Origin: AR12 sp036265915
Lineage (GTDB): Bacteria; Methylomirabilota; Methylomirabilia; Rokubacteriales; CSP1-6
NCBI GenBank assembly: GCA_036265915.1
Contig: DATAOC010000145.1
Span: 1 to 64,000, forward strand
DNA: 64,000 bases
Direction: 5' to 3'
Below are positions 34,456 through 43,041 of this stretch, piece after piece. A program made the position numbers and the translations under genes. Position 1 is the first letter of the stretch, and every line of letters begins with the position of its first letter. Under the pieces are notes generated by a model, which was not told where the DNA came from, ran no database searches, and saw nothing but the letters and a program-made list of their open reading frames with translations.

Positions 34456-35048
34456 GCGCGGCCCCCCAGCTGATCCTGGCCTCGGCGTCGCCGCGGCGCC
34501 GCGAGCTGCTCGCGACGCTCGGCGTCGACTTCAGCGTCGAGGCGAGCGCGGTCGACGAGACGCTCGAGCCGGGCCCGCTGGCCCGCGCCGTCGCGCGGCT
34601 GGCGCTGCGGAAGGCGCGCGCGGTGGCGGCGCGACGCCCCGCCAGTCTCGTCCTCGCCGCCGACACCATCGTCGTCGTCGACGGCGAGGCGCTCGGCAAG
34701 CCGGCCGGCCCCGAGGAGGCGGCGCTCATGCTCCGGCGCCTCCGCGGTCGCCGGCACGAGGTCATGACCGGCGTGGCGGTCGTCGACGCGCCGGGCGGAC
34801 GCGACGCGTCGGACACGGTCACGAGCCGGGTGACGATGAAGGACTACTCGGATGCCCAGATCGCGGCGTATGTCGGCACGGCCGAGCCGCTCGACAAGGC
34901 CGGCGCGTACGCGATCCAGGGCGCAGGCGGCGCCCTCGTCGACGCGCTGGACGGCTCCTGGAGCAACGTCGTCGGGCTGCCGCTGCACATCACGGCTACG
35001 CTGCTGGCGCGCTTCGGTCTCGCCGTCAGCGCGCCGCCGGCTGAATGA
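34452..35048 (+). CDS. maf: Maf-family nucleoside triphosphate pyrophosphatase
   Basis: A house-cleaning pyrophosphatase for non-canonical or dTTP/UTP nucleotides. Motifs are LILASASPRRRELLATLGVD, VDETLEPGPL, VLAADTIVVVDGEALGKPAG, GRRHEVMTGVAVVD and DKAGAYAIQGAGGALVDALD. In this frame no ATG/GTG/TTG lies between the upstream stop region and ASASPRRR. The likely start is CTG at 34452, overlapping the DUF4321 stop (CTGA), giving 198 residues. The 3-prime end overlaps the convergent binding-protein gene by 23 bp. Confidence 0.92.
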   Translation: MSAAPQLILASASPRRRELLATLGVDFSVEASAVDETLEPGPLARAVARLALRKARAVAARRPASLVLAADTIVVVDGEALGKPAGPEEAALMLRRLRGRRHEVMTGVAVVDAPGGRDASDTVTSRVTMKDYSDAQIAAYVGTAEPLDKAGAYAIQGAGGALVDALDGSWSNVVGLPLHITATLLARFGLAVSAPPAE

Positions 35049-35991
35049 GCGCCCGGCGGACGGGGTCGATGTGAACCAGGTCCTCCGGGCGCGGCACCCG
35101 CGCCGTCACCGGCAGCGGCAGGTGAGCCCGGATCAGCGTGAGCGTCTCGCGCACCTGCTCGACGCTGACCATGCCCTGCGCCAGGTACATCTCGCGACTC
35201 GCGGCCAGGCGCGCGTCGAACGGCTCGGTACCGGCCGTGACGGCCGCCGGCAGCTTACCGGCCACTCCGTCGCCGCCCTCCGCGATGCGCCGCTCGGCGG
35301 CCAGGATCGCGCGCGCGAAGGCCGTCAGATCGCGGTCTCGCGGGCGGCGGTCGCCGCGGACGAACACCGCGGCGTTGACGGTCGGCACGCCGACCGCTTG
35401 GCGCGCGGCCAGCGGCGTTCGCAGATCCACCAGCGGCCACGCGCGACCGTCGGCGATGAGCCGGGAAGCGGCCGGTTCCTGGACGAGTGCGGCGTGCACG
35501 TCGCCCGTCTCGACGGCGTGGATGATGCCGCGCTCGCCGCGGCTGATCATCCACATCTGGGCGACGCTCAGTCCCGAGCGTGCCAGCAACCAGGCGAACC
35601 AGGCCTGCTCCGGAGCGCCGGGCGTGCTGACGCCGATACGCGTGCCCGGCAGATCGTCGAGCGAGCGGACGATGGTCCTGTGCGCGTCGGCGACGACGAG
35701 CACGACCGGTGGCGCCGCGGTGAGACCGAACACCAGCCGCGGCGCCTGACCGGCGAGGCGCGGGCCGAAGCGCAGCACCGCCTCCAGCGACGTCGCCGCC
35801 AGGTCCGCCTGTCCCTGCGTGAGCGCCTCGGCGGCGCCCGGCTCGCCGCGCGTGGTCTTGAGCGTCACGTCGAGGCCCTCGCGCGCGAAGTAGCCCTCGG
35901 CGTGGGCCACCCGCAACGGCAGGTACTCGAGTGACGTCGCCGGGCCGCTCACCGCGACCGTCAGCGCCTGGAGCAGGATGACGCCGAGCAT
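35026..35991 (-). CDS. NMT1/THI5-like ABC substrate-binding protein
   Basis: 321 residues from ATG at 35991. The short N-terminal hydrophobic run (MLGVILLQALTVAVSGPATS) is a weak signal peptide. The rest matches NMT1-like binding proteins: LEYLPLRVAHAEGYFAREGL, TTRGEPGAAEALTQGQADLA, RSLDDLPGTRIGVSTPGAPE and DVHAALVQEPAASRLIADGR. The family includes receptors for thiamine precursors, nitrate/sulfonates and aromatic acids. No permease or ATPase is nearby. Confidence 0.85.
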   Translation of the reverse strand: MLGVILLQALTVAVSGPATSLEYLPLRVAHAEGYFAREGLDVTLKTTRGEPGAAEALTQGQADLAATSLEAVLRFGPRLAGQAPRLVFGLTAAPPVVLVVADAHRTIVRSLDDLPGTRIGVSTPGAPEQAWFAWLLARSGLSVAQMWMISRGERGIIHAVETGDVHAALVQEPAASRLIADGRAWPLVDLRTPLAARQAVGVPTVNAAVFVRGDRRPRDRDLTAFARAILAAERRIAEGGDGVAGKLPAAVTAGTEPFDARLAASREMYLAQGMVSVEQVRETLTLIRAHLPLPVTARVPRPEDLVHIDPVRRALIQPAAR

Positions 35992-36052
35992 GCGCTCAGG
36001 CCGTCCGGCGCTGACCGCGCGTCGGCGGATCCCCGGGCCGCCGGACGATCCG

Positions 36053-36712
36053 GTGAAGGCGCGCCTGCTGCGCATGTATCGCGACCTCCTGCGTCGGTTC
36101 GGCGAGCAGCACTGGTGGCCGGGTCGCTCCGCGTACGAGATCGCCGTCGGCGCCATCCTCACGCAGCACACCGCGTGGACGAATGCCGCGCGCGCCGTGG
36201 CCGCACTCCGCGGCCGGGGGCTGCTGTCGGCCGATCGGCTCGCTGCGCTGTCGGCGAGCGAGCTCGCGGAGGTCATTCGTGCGGCCGGCACGTACCGGCT
36301 GAAGGCGCAACGGCTCCAGACCTTCACCGCCTGGCTTCGCACGCGATTCGGCGGGCGTTTCGATGGCGTTCGACGGGCGCCGCTCGGTGCGCTGCGGCGC
36401 GAGCTGCTCGACGTTCCCGGCCTCGGACCGGAGACGGTCGATGCGATCCTGCTCTACGCCGCGCACCGACCCGTGTTCGTGGCCGACGCCTATGCGCGGC
36501 GCATCCTCGGCCGCCACCGCGTGCTGAGCGCGCGGGCGGACTACGAAACGGCGCGCGCCTTCGTCGAGGCGCACTTGCCGTCCGATCCGGCGCTCTTCAA
36601 CGAGCTGCACGCGCTGCTGGTGACGGTCGCGAAGTCGCACTGCCGCACGGTGCCGCTCTGCGAGACGTGCCCGCTCCGCCGCGACCTCGGCGGCCGACGT
36701 CCGGCGTTCTGA
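36053..36712 (+). CDS. Endonuclease III-like HhH-GPD DNA glycosylase lacking the lyase lysine
   Basis: 219 residues from GTG at 36053; an upstream ATG at 35978 would overlap the divergent binding-protein gene. The start of the fold is YEIAVGAILTQHTAWTNAAR, then RELLDVPGLGPETVDAILLY, the helix-hairpin-helix, and PVFVADAYARRILG with the catalytic Asp. The Lys of true Nth (GRKTA) is replaced by Glu (GPETV), as in monofunctional MagIII-type 3-methyladenine glycosylases. The C-terminal cysteine cluster is CRTVPLCETCPLRRDL: three Cys, with Leu where the fourth is expected, so the Fe-S cluster may be absent or altered. Confidence 0.85.
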   Translation: MKARLLRMYRDLLRRFGEQHWWPGRSAYEIAVGAILTQHTAWTNAARAVAALRGRGLLSADRLAALSASELAEVIRAAGTYRLKAQRLQTFTAWLRTRFGGRFDGVRRAPLGALRRELLDVPGLGPETVDAILLYAAHRPVFVADAYARRILGRHRVLSARADYETARAFVEAHLPSDPALFNELHALLVTVAKSHCRTVPLCETCPLRRDLGGRRPAF

Positions 36713-36714
36713 GC

Positions 36715-37818
36715 TCACCGGGCGGCATCCAGCAGGACGGTGACGAGCCGCTCGGCGGCGTCGGGAACGGCCAGCGTCCGGGCCCGCTCGCCCATCTCCT
36801 TGAGCCGCCCGGGGTCGGCGAGCAGCGCGCGGATCCGCTCGAGCAGCAGCTCCGGTGTCATGCCGGCCTGCGGCAGGATCGCGCAGCCCTGCACCCGGCC
36901 GACGAGGCGGGCGTTCGCGGTCTGCTCGTCCCCGCGTGTGCCGGGCAGCGGAATGTAGAGGGCGGGGATCCCGAGCTGACAGCACTCGTTCACCGTACCG
37001 GCGCCCGCACGCGCCACGACGAGCGTCGCCGCCGCGTAGATGCCGGCCAGCTCGTCGCCGACCCATGGCAGCAGCGTGTAGCGCCGGGCGAGCGCGTGCG
37101 GCAGCGCGGCTCGCCGCGCCGTCAGCCACGCGCGATCGCCGGTCGCCGCATTGTCGCCGCACTGGTGGATCACCTGCGCGTGTGTCAGCAGCGGCTCGAG
37201 GATCTCGCCGACCGCGCGATTGATCGCGTGCGCGCCCTGGGCGCCGCCGGTCACGTAGACCAGCGGAAGCGCGGGGTCCAGCTGGAACCGCGTGACGGCG
37301 TCCTGCCGCGTCCCGCGTCGCAGCTCCGGGCGGAGGGGATTGCCGGTGAGGGCGACATCGGCGCCGCCGAACAGTCGCGCGGAGTCCGCGAAGGTCACCA
37401 CGACGCGGGTCGCCAGACGTGCGGCGATGCGGTTCGCGAGCCCGGGCACGGCGGTCTGCTCGTGGACGACCAGCGGAATGCCGGTGAGGCGCGCGGCGAT
37501 GGCGACGGGAAGCGCGACGAAGCCGCCGGTGGCGAAGACGGCGCGCGGCGCGAGCTGCCGGAGCAGCCGCCGCGCGGTGACGACGCCGGCGGGCGCGTTG
37601 ATCGCGAGGTCCGGCACGTTGCGCCAGGCCCACGCGCGCCGCAGCTTGCCCGTCGGAATCGCGTGAAAGGGGATACCGGCCTCGGGCGCGCGCCGGGCCT
37701 CGAGTCCGCCGTGGCTGCCGATCCACACGCACGCAATCCCGCGATCGCGCAGGAGCGCGGCGACGGCGAGGCCGGGGGACGTGTGGCCCCCCGTGCCCCC
37801 GCCCGCGATGGCGATCAT
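36715..37818 (-). CDS. murG: UDP-GlcNAc:undecaprenyl-PP-MurNAc-pentapeptide GlcNAc transferase
   Basis: The GT-B enzyme that makes lipid II at the inner face of the membrane. 367 residues. Motifs are MIAIAGGGTGGHTSPGLAVA, AVFATGGFVALPVAIAARLT, VVHEQTAVPGLANRIAARLA, VALTGNPLRPELR, PLVYVTGGAQGAHAINRAVG and VVARAGAGTVNECCQLGIPA. In the loop of the last motif RAGA is usual for MurG. The ATG overlaps the ddl stop (ATGA). It is convergent with the glycosylase gene, 2 bp apart. Confidence 0.95.
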   Translation of the reverse strand: MIAIAGGGTGGHTSPGLAVAALLRDRGIACVWIGSHGGLEARRAPEAGIPFHAIPTGKLRRAWAWRNVPDLAINAPAGVVTARRLLRQLAPRAVFATGGFVALPVAIAARLTGIPLVVHEQTAVPGLANRIAARLATRVVVTFADSARLFGGADVALTGNPLRPELRRGTRQDAVTRFQLDPALPLVYVTGGAQGAHAINRAVGEILEPLLTHAQVIHQCGDNAATGDRAWLTARRAALPHALARRYTLLPWVGDELAGIYAAATLVVARAGAGTVNECCQLGIPALYIPLPGTRGDEQTANARLVGRVQGCAILPQAGMTPELLLERIRALLADPGRLKEMGERARTLAVPDAAERLVTVLLDAAR

Positions 37819-38945
37819 CTCGAGCGCAGGTCCCGGTGGCGCTCGAGCGCCAGACCGACCAGCCGCTCCACGAGCTCCTCGTAGGCGAGCCCGGACGCCT
37901 CCCAGAGTCGCGCGTAAGCGCTGGTGGCTGTGAAGCCGGGGATCGTGTTGATCTCGTTCAGGATGACGCGGTCGCCCTCGATGAAGAAGTCCACGCGCGC
38001 CATCCCGGCGCAGTCGATGGCCCGGAATGCCGCGATCGCCAGCTCGCGGACGCGCGCGGTGAGCTCGGGCCCGATCGGCGCCGGCACCGTGATGCGGGCC
38101 TGGCCCTCGGCGTACTTGGTGGCGTAGTCGTACCAGTCGGCGTCGTACACGATCTCCCCGGGCAGCGAGGCCTGAGGCGCGTCGTTGCCGAGGACGCTGA
38201 CTTCCACCTCGCGCGGGTGGCGCACGGCGCGCTCGACGACGATCTTCCGGTCGTGCCGGGCGGCCTCGTCGACCGCGGCCGGGAGCTCCGCGGCGGTCCG
38301 GACCTTGCTGATACCCACGCTGGAGCCGAGGTTCGACGGCTTCACGAAGCAGGGGAAGCCGGTGACGTCCGCGATACGGCGGGCGACGACGCCGGGCGCG
38401 GCCCGCCACTCGTGACGCAGCACGACGGTGTAGTCCACCAGGGGTAGGCCGTGGGCCTGGAAGACGGCCTTCATGGTGGCCTTGTCCATCCCGACCGCGG
38501 ACGCCAGCACGCCGGCACCGACGTACGGGACATCGGCCAGCTCGAGCAGTCCCTGGATGGTGCCATCCTCACCGTAGGGGCCGTGCAGCATGAGGACCAC
38601 GACGTCGAGACCGGCACGCAGCTCGACAGGCATGCCTCCGGGCGGCTCGGTGCGGACGAGCGCCGTCGATGCGCTGCCGACGTCAACCGCTTCCGCGCGG
38701 TCGGCGAGTGCTTTCTTGACCGCACCGGTGGCGTCGTCGCTGGGCAGCGCCACGCGCGCCTGCTCCGCCAGCGCGCGCAGCGGATCGCCACCGACCACCC
38801 AGTGGCCGTCGCGGGCAATGCCGATCGGGACCACGGCGTGGCCGCGACGCTCCAACGCCGCGATGACCGACGCGGCGGAGGCGAGGGAGACTTCATGCTC
38901 CCCCGACCGCCCGCCGAAGATCACCCCCACGCGCAGCGGGGACAT
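37815..38945 (-). CDS. ddl: D-alanine--D-alanine ligase
   Basis: An ATP-grasp enzyme making the D-Ala-D-Ala dipeptide of peptidoglycan. 376 residues from the ATG at 38945; another ATG lies at 38954. Blocks are RVGVIFGGRSGEHEVSLASA, VLMLHGPYGEDGTIQGLLEL, YVGAGVLASAVGMDKATMKA, FPCFVKPSNLGSSVGISKV, AIDCAGMARVDFFIEGDRVI and LNEINTIPGFTATSAYARLW. It is coupled to murG in one wall-synthesis pair, separated here from the main mur/dcw genes. Confidence 0.95.
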   Translation of the reverse strand: MSPLRVGVIFGGRSGEHEVSLASAASVIAALERRGHAVVPIGIARDGHWVVGGDPLRALAEQARVALPSDDATGAVKKALADRAEAVDVGSASTALVRTEPPGGMPVELRAGLDVVVLMLHGPYGEDGTIQGLLELADVPYVGAGVLASAVGMDKATMKAVFQAHGLPLVDYTVVLRHEWRAAPGVVARRIADVTGFPCFVKPSNLGSSVGISKVRTAAELPAAVDEAARHDRKIVVERAVRHPREVEVSVLGNDAPQASLPGEIVYDADWYDYATKYAEGQARITVPAPIGPELTARVRELAIAAFRAIDCAGMARVDFFIEGDRVILNEINTIPGFTATSAYARLWEASGLAYEELVERLVGLALERHRDLRSR

Positions 38946-38979
38946 GCCCCGCATTTTAACAGGCGAGGGCGGTCGGCCC

Positions 38980-39579
38980 TCAGCGGGAAGACGCGGACGG
39001 ACTGGACGGCATCAGCTGGATGAACCCGTTTGCCACCAGCTGGTGATCCGGCTGGGGCAGCCCGTACAGCTTCACCTCGTCGCCGGCCCGCAGGCTCTGC
39101 CTGGTCCAGGCGCTCAGCCGTGAGGCATCGACCCGGATGGCGTGGCCCTGAGCCGTCTCGACCACGATGTCGGTCGAGGACACCGCCTGGACCTTGCCCT
39201 GGACTCTCCACAGGTCGTCGACCGTGTCCGTCCTCGGTGAGGCGGCCACGTCCGCGGGCGCGGGAACTCGCGGCGATTCGAGGGCGCCGAGCGCGCTGTC
39301 TCCGGCGCCAATGACGACGGCGGACACCTCCTGGGGCTTCATGCCCTCGACGCCGATCACGGACACCCGGCCGGTGATCGGACTGCCGCGGCGCTCGGCT
39401 GTGCTGGCATCCACATAATAGACGGCACCGTCGTCGCCCCGGATCACGGCAACGGGCTCGGCGGAGAGCGTGGCGGGCCACTCGAGGGTGCCCTTCACGG
39501 TGCGGGGCTCGCCGGGTGCGGCGAGAGCAGTGTCGGAAAACAAGACAACTGCCACAAGCAAGAGAAACAGAGACCTCAT
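38980..39579 (-). CDS. Exported protein, unknown function (OB-fold-like)
   Basis: 199 residues from ATG at 39579 (GGAGGTGG upstream). A signal peptide MRSLFLLLVAVVLFSDTALA is evident. Two similar halves follow, VKGTLEWPATLSAEPVAVIR with VYYVDASTAERRGSPITGRV, and VQGKVQAVSSTDIVVETAQG with IRVDASRLSAWTRQSLRAGD. They suggest tandem small beta barrels that bind or sense something in the periplasm. No family recognised. It stands alone between ddl and rarA. Confidence 0.75.
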   Translation of the reverse strand: MRSLFLLLVAVVLFSDTALAAPGEPRTVKGTLEWPATLSAEPVAVIRGDDGAVYYVDASTAERRGSPITGRVSVIGVEGMKPQEVSAVVIGAGDSALGALESPRVPAPADVAASPRTDTVDDLWRVQGKVQAVSSTDIVVETAQGHAIRVDASRLSAWTRQSLRAGDEVKLYGLPQPDHQLVANGFIQLMPSSPSASSR

Positions 39580-39635
39580 AGCACCACCTCCACCAATTGG
39601 TAGCGTGAAGGTGTACCGCAAAGTCAGTGTCGGCG

Positions 39636-40967
39636 CTAGTGGGCCTCTCGGTCCATGCGCCAGCGTCGCCACTCCGCGAGTCGTCGCGCGAGCTCCGCCT
39701 CGAGACCGCGATCGACGGGGCGATAGTACTGCCGGCCGCGCAGCGCGTCGGGCAGATGCGCCTGCTCGACGCGCGCGTCCGGCGCGTCATGCGCGTACTG
39801 ATAGCCCTTGCCGTAGCCGAGATCCTTCATGAGGCCGGTCGGCGCGTTGCGGATGTGCAGCGGCACCGGCTCGGCGGGTGCGGCGTCCACGTCCGCGCGC
39901 GCCTCGTTGTACGCGACGTACGACGCGTTCGACTTCGGCGCCAGTGCCAGGTAGAGCGTGGCCTGCGCGAGCGCCAGCTCGCCCTCGGGCGAGCCGAGAA
40001 AGTCATACGCCTCCTTGGCGGCCAGCGTCAGCAGCAGCGCCTGCGGATCGGCGTTGCCGACGTCCTCGGAGGCGAAGCGCACGAGCCGGCGCGCGACGTA
40101 GAGCGGATCCTCGCCGGAGTCCAGCATTCGCGTCATCCAGTACAGCGAGGCGTCCGGATCCGAGTCGCGCAGCGATTTGTGGAGCGCGGAGATGAGGTTG
40201 TAGTGCTCCTCGCCGCTCTTGTCGTAGAGGAGCGTGCGGCGCTGCGAGGCCTCGCGGATGGTGCTCTCGGTGATGGGGCCGGCGTCCGGCGCGAGCTGGG
40301 CGGCGAGCTCCAGCACGTTCAGCGCGGATCGCGCATCGCCATTGGCCAGCCGGGCGATGAGGCGAAGCGCCTCGTCGGTCGCGCTCACGCCGGTGCCGGC
40401 GAGACCGCGCTCGCGGTCGGCCAGCGCGGCCTGGAGGATCTGCACGACCGAGTCCTCGCCGAGCGGCCGCAGCACGTAGACGCGGCAGCGCGACAGCAGG
40501 GCGGAGTTCACCTCGAACGAGGGATTCTCGGTGGTGGCGCCGATGAGGACGATGGTGCCCTTCTCGACGTGCGGGAGAAATGCGTCCTGCTGGGCGCGGT
40601 TGAAGCGATGGATCTCGTCCACGAACAGGATCGTCCGCGTGCGCCGGCGGCTGCGCTCGACGTCGGCCTCGGCCACGACCTGGCGGATTTCCTTCACGCC
40701 CGACAGCACGGCCGAGAACGCGACGAAGCGGGCGCCCGCCACACGCGCCATCAGCGAGGCGAGCGTCGTCTTTCCCGAGCCGGGCGGCCCCCAGAGGATC
40801 ATGGAGTGCAGCTCGCCCCGCTCGAGTGCCGTGCGCAGCACGCGGCCGGGCCCGAGCAGGTGCTCCTGGCCGACGACCTCGTCGAGCGAGCGCGGCCGCA
40901 TGCGGTCGGCCAGCGGGCCGGCGGCGGCCGGCCCGGCGGCGCTGGCCGGCTGCTCGAAGAGCTCCAT
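39636..40967 (-). CDS. rarA: Replication-associated recombination protein A (MgsA/WRNIP1 family AAA ATPase)
   Basis: 443 residues from ATG at 40967, with CAGGAGGG upstream. Motifs: LADRMRPRSLDEVVGQEHLL, MILWGPPGSGKTTLASLMAR (Walker A at residues 60-67), RTILFVDEIHRFNRAQQDAF (Walker B), TIVLIGATTENPSFEVNSAL (sensor 1) and SALNVLELAA (sensor 2). The C-terminal half has HYNLISALHKSLRDSDPDAS and YWMTRMLDSGEDPLYVARRL, the MgsA tetramerisation domain. It acts at stalled forks. It lies 2 bp after the HAD gene. Confidence 0.95.
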   Translation of the reverse strand: MELFEQPASAAGPAAAGPLADRMRPRSLDEVVGQEHLLGPGRVLRTALERGELHSMILWGPPGSGKTTLASLMARVAGARFVAFSAVLSGVKEIRQVVAEADVERSRRRTRTILFVDEIHRFNRAQQDAFLPHVEKGTIVLIGATTENPSFEVNSALLSRCRVYVLRPLGEDSVVQILQAALADRERGLAGTGVSATDEALRLIARLANGDARSALNVLELAAQLAPDAGPITESTIREASQRRTLLYDKSGEEHYNLISALHKSLRDSDPDASLYWMTRMLDSGEDPLYVARRLVRFASEDVGNADPQALLLTLAAKEAYDFLGSPEGELALAQATLYLALAPKSNASYVAYNEARADVDAAPAEPVPLHIRNAPTGLMKDLGYGKGYQYAHDAPDARVEQAHLPDALRGRQYYRPVDRGLEAELARRLAEWRRWRMDREAH

Positions 40968-40969
40968 CG

Positions 40970-41611
40970 CTACCCTCCTGTGCGTCGCGCGCGCAGCCAC
41001 GCGGGCAGCGCGGCCAGGTCGGACAGCCGCGCGACCGGCGTGATCTTCCAGCGCTCGAGATCCGCGTCCTTCGCGCGGTAGGCGACGAACGGCACGCCGG
41101 CCTCGGCGGCGGCGAGCCCGTCCACCCAGGAGTCGCCGACGACGACGGCGTCGCGCGCGACGCCGAAGTAGTCGGCGATGACGCGCCAGCCGTCGGCGTC
41201 GGGCTTCATCGCGCGCATGTCGTCGCGCGTGACGATGAGATCGAGGTGCGAGGTCAGACCGAACTGCTCGAGGGCGATCTGCGTCACCTCGCGCGCGTTG
41301 TTCGTCCACAGGGCCGTGGCGAATCCGGCGTCGCGGGCGCCGGTGAGCGCTTCGAGCGCTCCCGGCTCGAGCCACGCCTGCGCCACCGCGCGTCGCTCGT
41401 GCTCGAGCGCGATCGCCCACACCGGGGCGGACATCGCCGGCGCCTCGGCTGCGCAGTGGCGGATGAGCTCACCGACGCGGTACCGCTCGGGCCGCGCCGG
41501 CAGCGGCCCGCAGTGCTGCTCGATGAGCGCGCGCATCTCGAGGGCCATGGCCGCCAGGTCCAGCGGCGAGTTCACGAGCGTATGGTCGAGGTCGAACACG
41601 CACAAACGCAC
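40970..41611 (-). CDS. HAD-superfamily phosphatase (phosphoglycolate phosphatase-like)
   Basis: 213 residues from GTG at 41611. HAD motifs are CVFDLDHTLVNSPLDL (I, both Asp), ATALWTNNAREVTQIALEQF (II, Thr/Asn), DDMRAMKPDADGW (III, Lys) and AVVVGDSWVDGLAAAEAGVP (IV). The helical cap between motifs I and II fits the phosphoglycolate phosphatase/beta-phosphoglucomutase subgroup. Substrate not determined. The gene is divergent from the TPR gene with only 35 bp between. Confidence 0.9.
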   Translation of the reverse strand: MRLCVFDLDHTLVNSPLDLAAMALEMRALIEQHCGPLPARPERYRVGELIRHCAAEAPAMSAPVWAIALEHERRAVAQAWLEPGALEALTGARDAGFATALWTNNAREVTQIALEQFGLTSHLDLIVTRDDMRAMKPDADGWRVIADYFGVARDAVVVGDSWVDGLAAAEAGVPFVAYRAKDADLERWKITPVARLSDLAALPAWLRARRTGG

Positions 41612-41620
41612 GCGGTGACG

Positions 41621-41637
41621 GTACCATAGCGTGGTAC
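41621..41637. promoter_or_regulatory. Inverted repeat between divergent HAD and TPR genes
   Basis: GTACCA-TAGCG-TGGTAC is a perfect 6-bp inverted repeat in the 35-bp gap between the GTG at 41611 (minus) and the GTG at 41647 (plus). Its position makes it a candidate operator for both genes. It could also hold weak -10 elements for each direction. Confidence 0.45.
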
Positions 41638-41646
41638 GCTTTCTCT

Positions 41647-43041
41647 GTGAAGCGCCGCGTGCCGTGTGTTCCGGCCTGCCTCGCGCTCGTGATTGGCCTG
41701 CTCGTCGTGTCTCCTGCCGCCGCGCTGGACGACGCCGATCGCTTGTGGCTCGTCGGCGAGCGCGGCTTCGCCGACGGCTTCTATCCGGTGGCGCGCCGCG
41801 CCCTGGAGCGCTTCGTCGCCCAGTACCCCAACGATTCGCGGCTGCCCGACGCAGTCCTCCTGCTCGGCAAGGCGCGGCTGAAGGCCGGCGACGCCGACGC
41901 GGCGCTCGAGGCGTTCAAGCGCGCGCAGACCTTCTCGCCGGCCCCCGGCCGTCCGCAGGAAGCGCGCTTCTGGGAGGCCGAGACGCTCTTCAGGCTGAAG
42001 CGATTCGCCGACGCCCGCGCGGCCTACGACGACGTCGTCCGCAGCGACGCGACGTCGACGATGGCGCCCGACGCCGTCTACGGCCGCGCGTGGAGCGACC
42101 TCGAGCTGAAGCGACCAGAGGCGGCAAGCGCCGGCTTCAGCGAATTCTTGCAGACGTGGCCGGATCACGCGCTGGCGGCCTCCGCCACGCTGCAGCTCGC
42201 GCGGATCCTCGCCGACGAGAAGAAGACGGCGGAGGCGCTGGCGCTGCTGCAGCCGTTCGCGACCAAGTATCCCGGCTCCCGCCTGGCGCCCGACGCACAG
42301 TTCCTGCTGGGCTGGGTGAAGACCAACGGCGGCGACGCGCGCGGCGGTCTCGCGGATCTGCGCGCCTTCGTGGCGGCCAACCCGAACCACGAGCAGACGC
42401 CGACGGCGAAGAAGCTGATCGCGCAGGCCATGGCGCGCAACGGTGATCGCGACGATCTGCTGGAGGCGTACAAGGTGCTGATGGAGCAGGAGCCGGCCAC
42501 CGCCGATGGCTTCTACAACGCCGCCCAGATCGCGGCGCGGCTGAACCGCCCGAAGGACCAGGAGGCCGCGTGGACGCGGCTGACTTCTCAGTTTCCGGAT
42601 CATCCGCTCACTCGTCGCGTGGCCCTCGAGCGCGCGAACGCCGCCTTCAAGGACAAGAGCTGGAAGAACGCGGTGAGCCTGGCGCAGCAGGCCGCGCGCA
42701 GCGACGACGAAGCGGTGCGCGCCGAGGCGTGGCTGCTCGTCGGCGAAGCGGAGCTGAAGCAGAAGCATCTGGCACCGGCCGCCAAGGCGTTCGAGACCGT
42801 GCGCGGCCTCGCGGCCGCCGACGCCGGCGTCCGGTATCGCGCGCTGGCCGGGCTGGGCCTGACGCGCGAGGAGCAGCAGGACTGGAAGGCGGCGCTGGCG
42901 GCGTACGAGGCCGTCGTCGCCCGCAGCCCCGACACGACGCTGCGGGACTGGGCGCGCGAGCGGGCGACGGCCATGAAGTCGCGCCTCGCCAAGCCCGGCT
43001 CGTCGAGCAAGCCCGCCGCGAAGAAGGACAGCAACTCATGA
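41647..43041 (+). CDS. Exported TPR protein (YbgF/BamD-like helical repeats)
   Basis: 464 residues from GTG at 41647. The signal peptide is LALVIGLLVVSPAAA. The rest is nearly all tetratricopeptide-like hairpins: GFYPVARRALERFVAQYPND, LLLGKARLKAGDADAALEAF, ATLQLARILADEKKTAEALA and AWLLVGEAELKQKHLAPAAK, ending in a Lys/Ser-rich tail. Such periplasmic repeat proteins serve as scaffolds for envelope complexes. The stop overlaps the next ATG (ATGA at 43038-43041). Confidence 0.85.
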   Translation: MKRRVPCVPACLALVIGLLVVSPAAALDDADRLWLVGERGFADGFYPVARRALERFVAQYPNDSRLPDAVLLLGKARLKAGDADAALEAFKRAQTFSPAPGRPQEARFWEAETLFRLKRFADARAAYDDVVRSDATSTMAPDAVYGRAWSDLELKRPEAASAGFSEFLQTWPDHALAASATLQLARILADEKKTAEALALLQPFATKYPGSRLAPDAQFLLGWVKTNGGDARGGLADLRAFVAANPNHEQTPTAKKLIAQAMARNGDRDDLLEAYKVLMEQEPATADGFYNAAQIAARLNRPKDQEAAWTRLTSQFPDHPLTRRVALERANAAFKDKSWKNAVSLAQQAARSDDEAVRAEAWLLVGEAELKQKHLAPAAKAFETVRGLAAADAGVRYRALAGLGLTREEQQDWKAALAAYEAVVARSPDTTLRDWARERATAMKSRLAKPGSSSKPAAKKDSNS

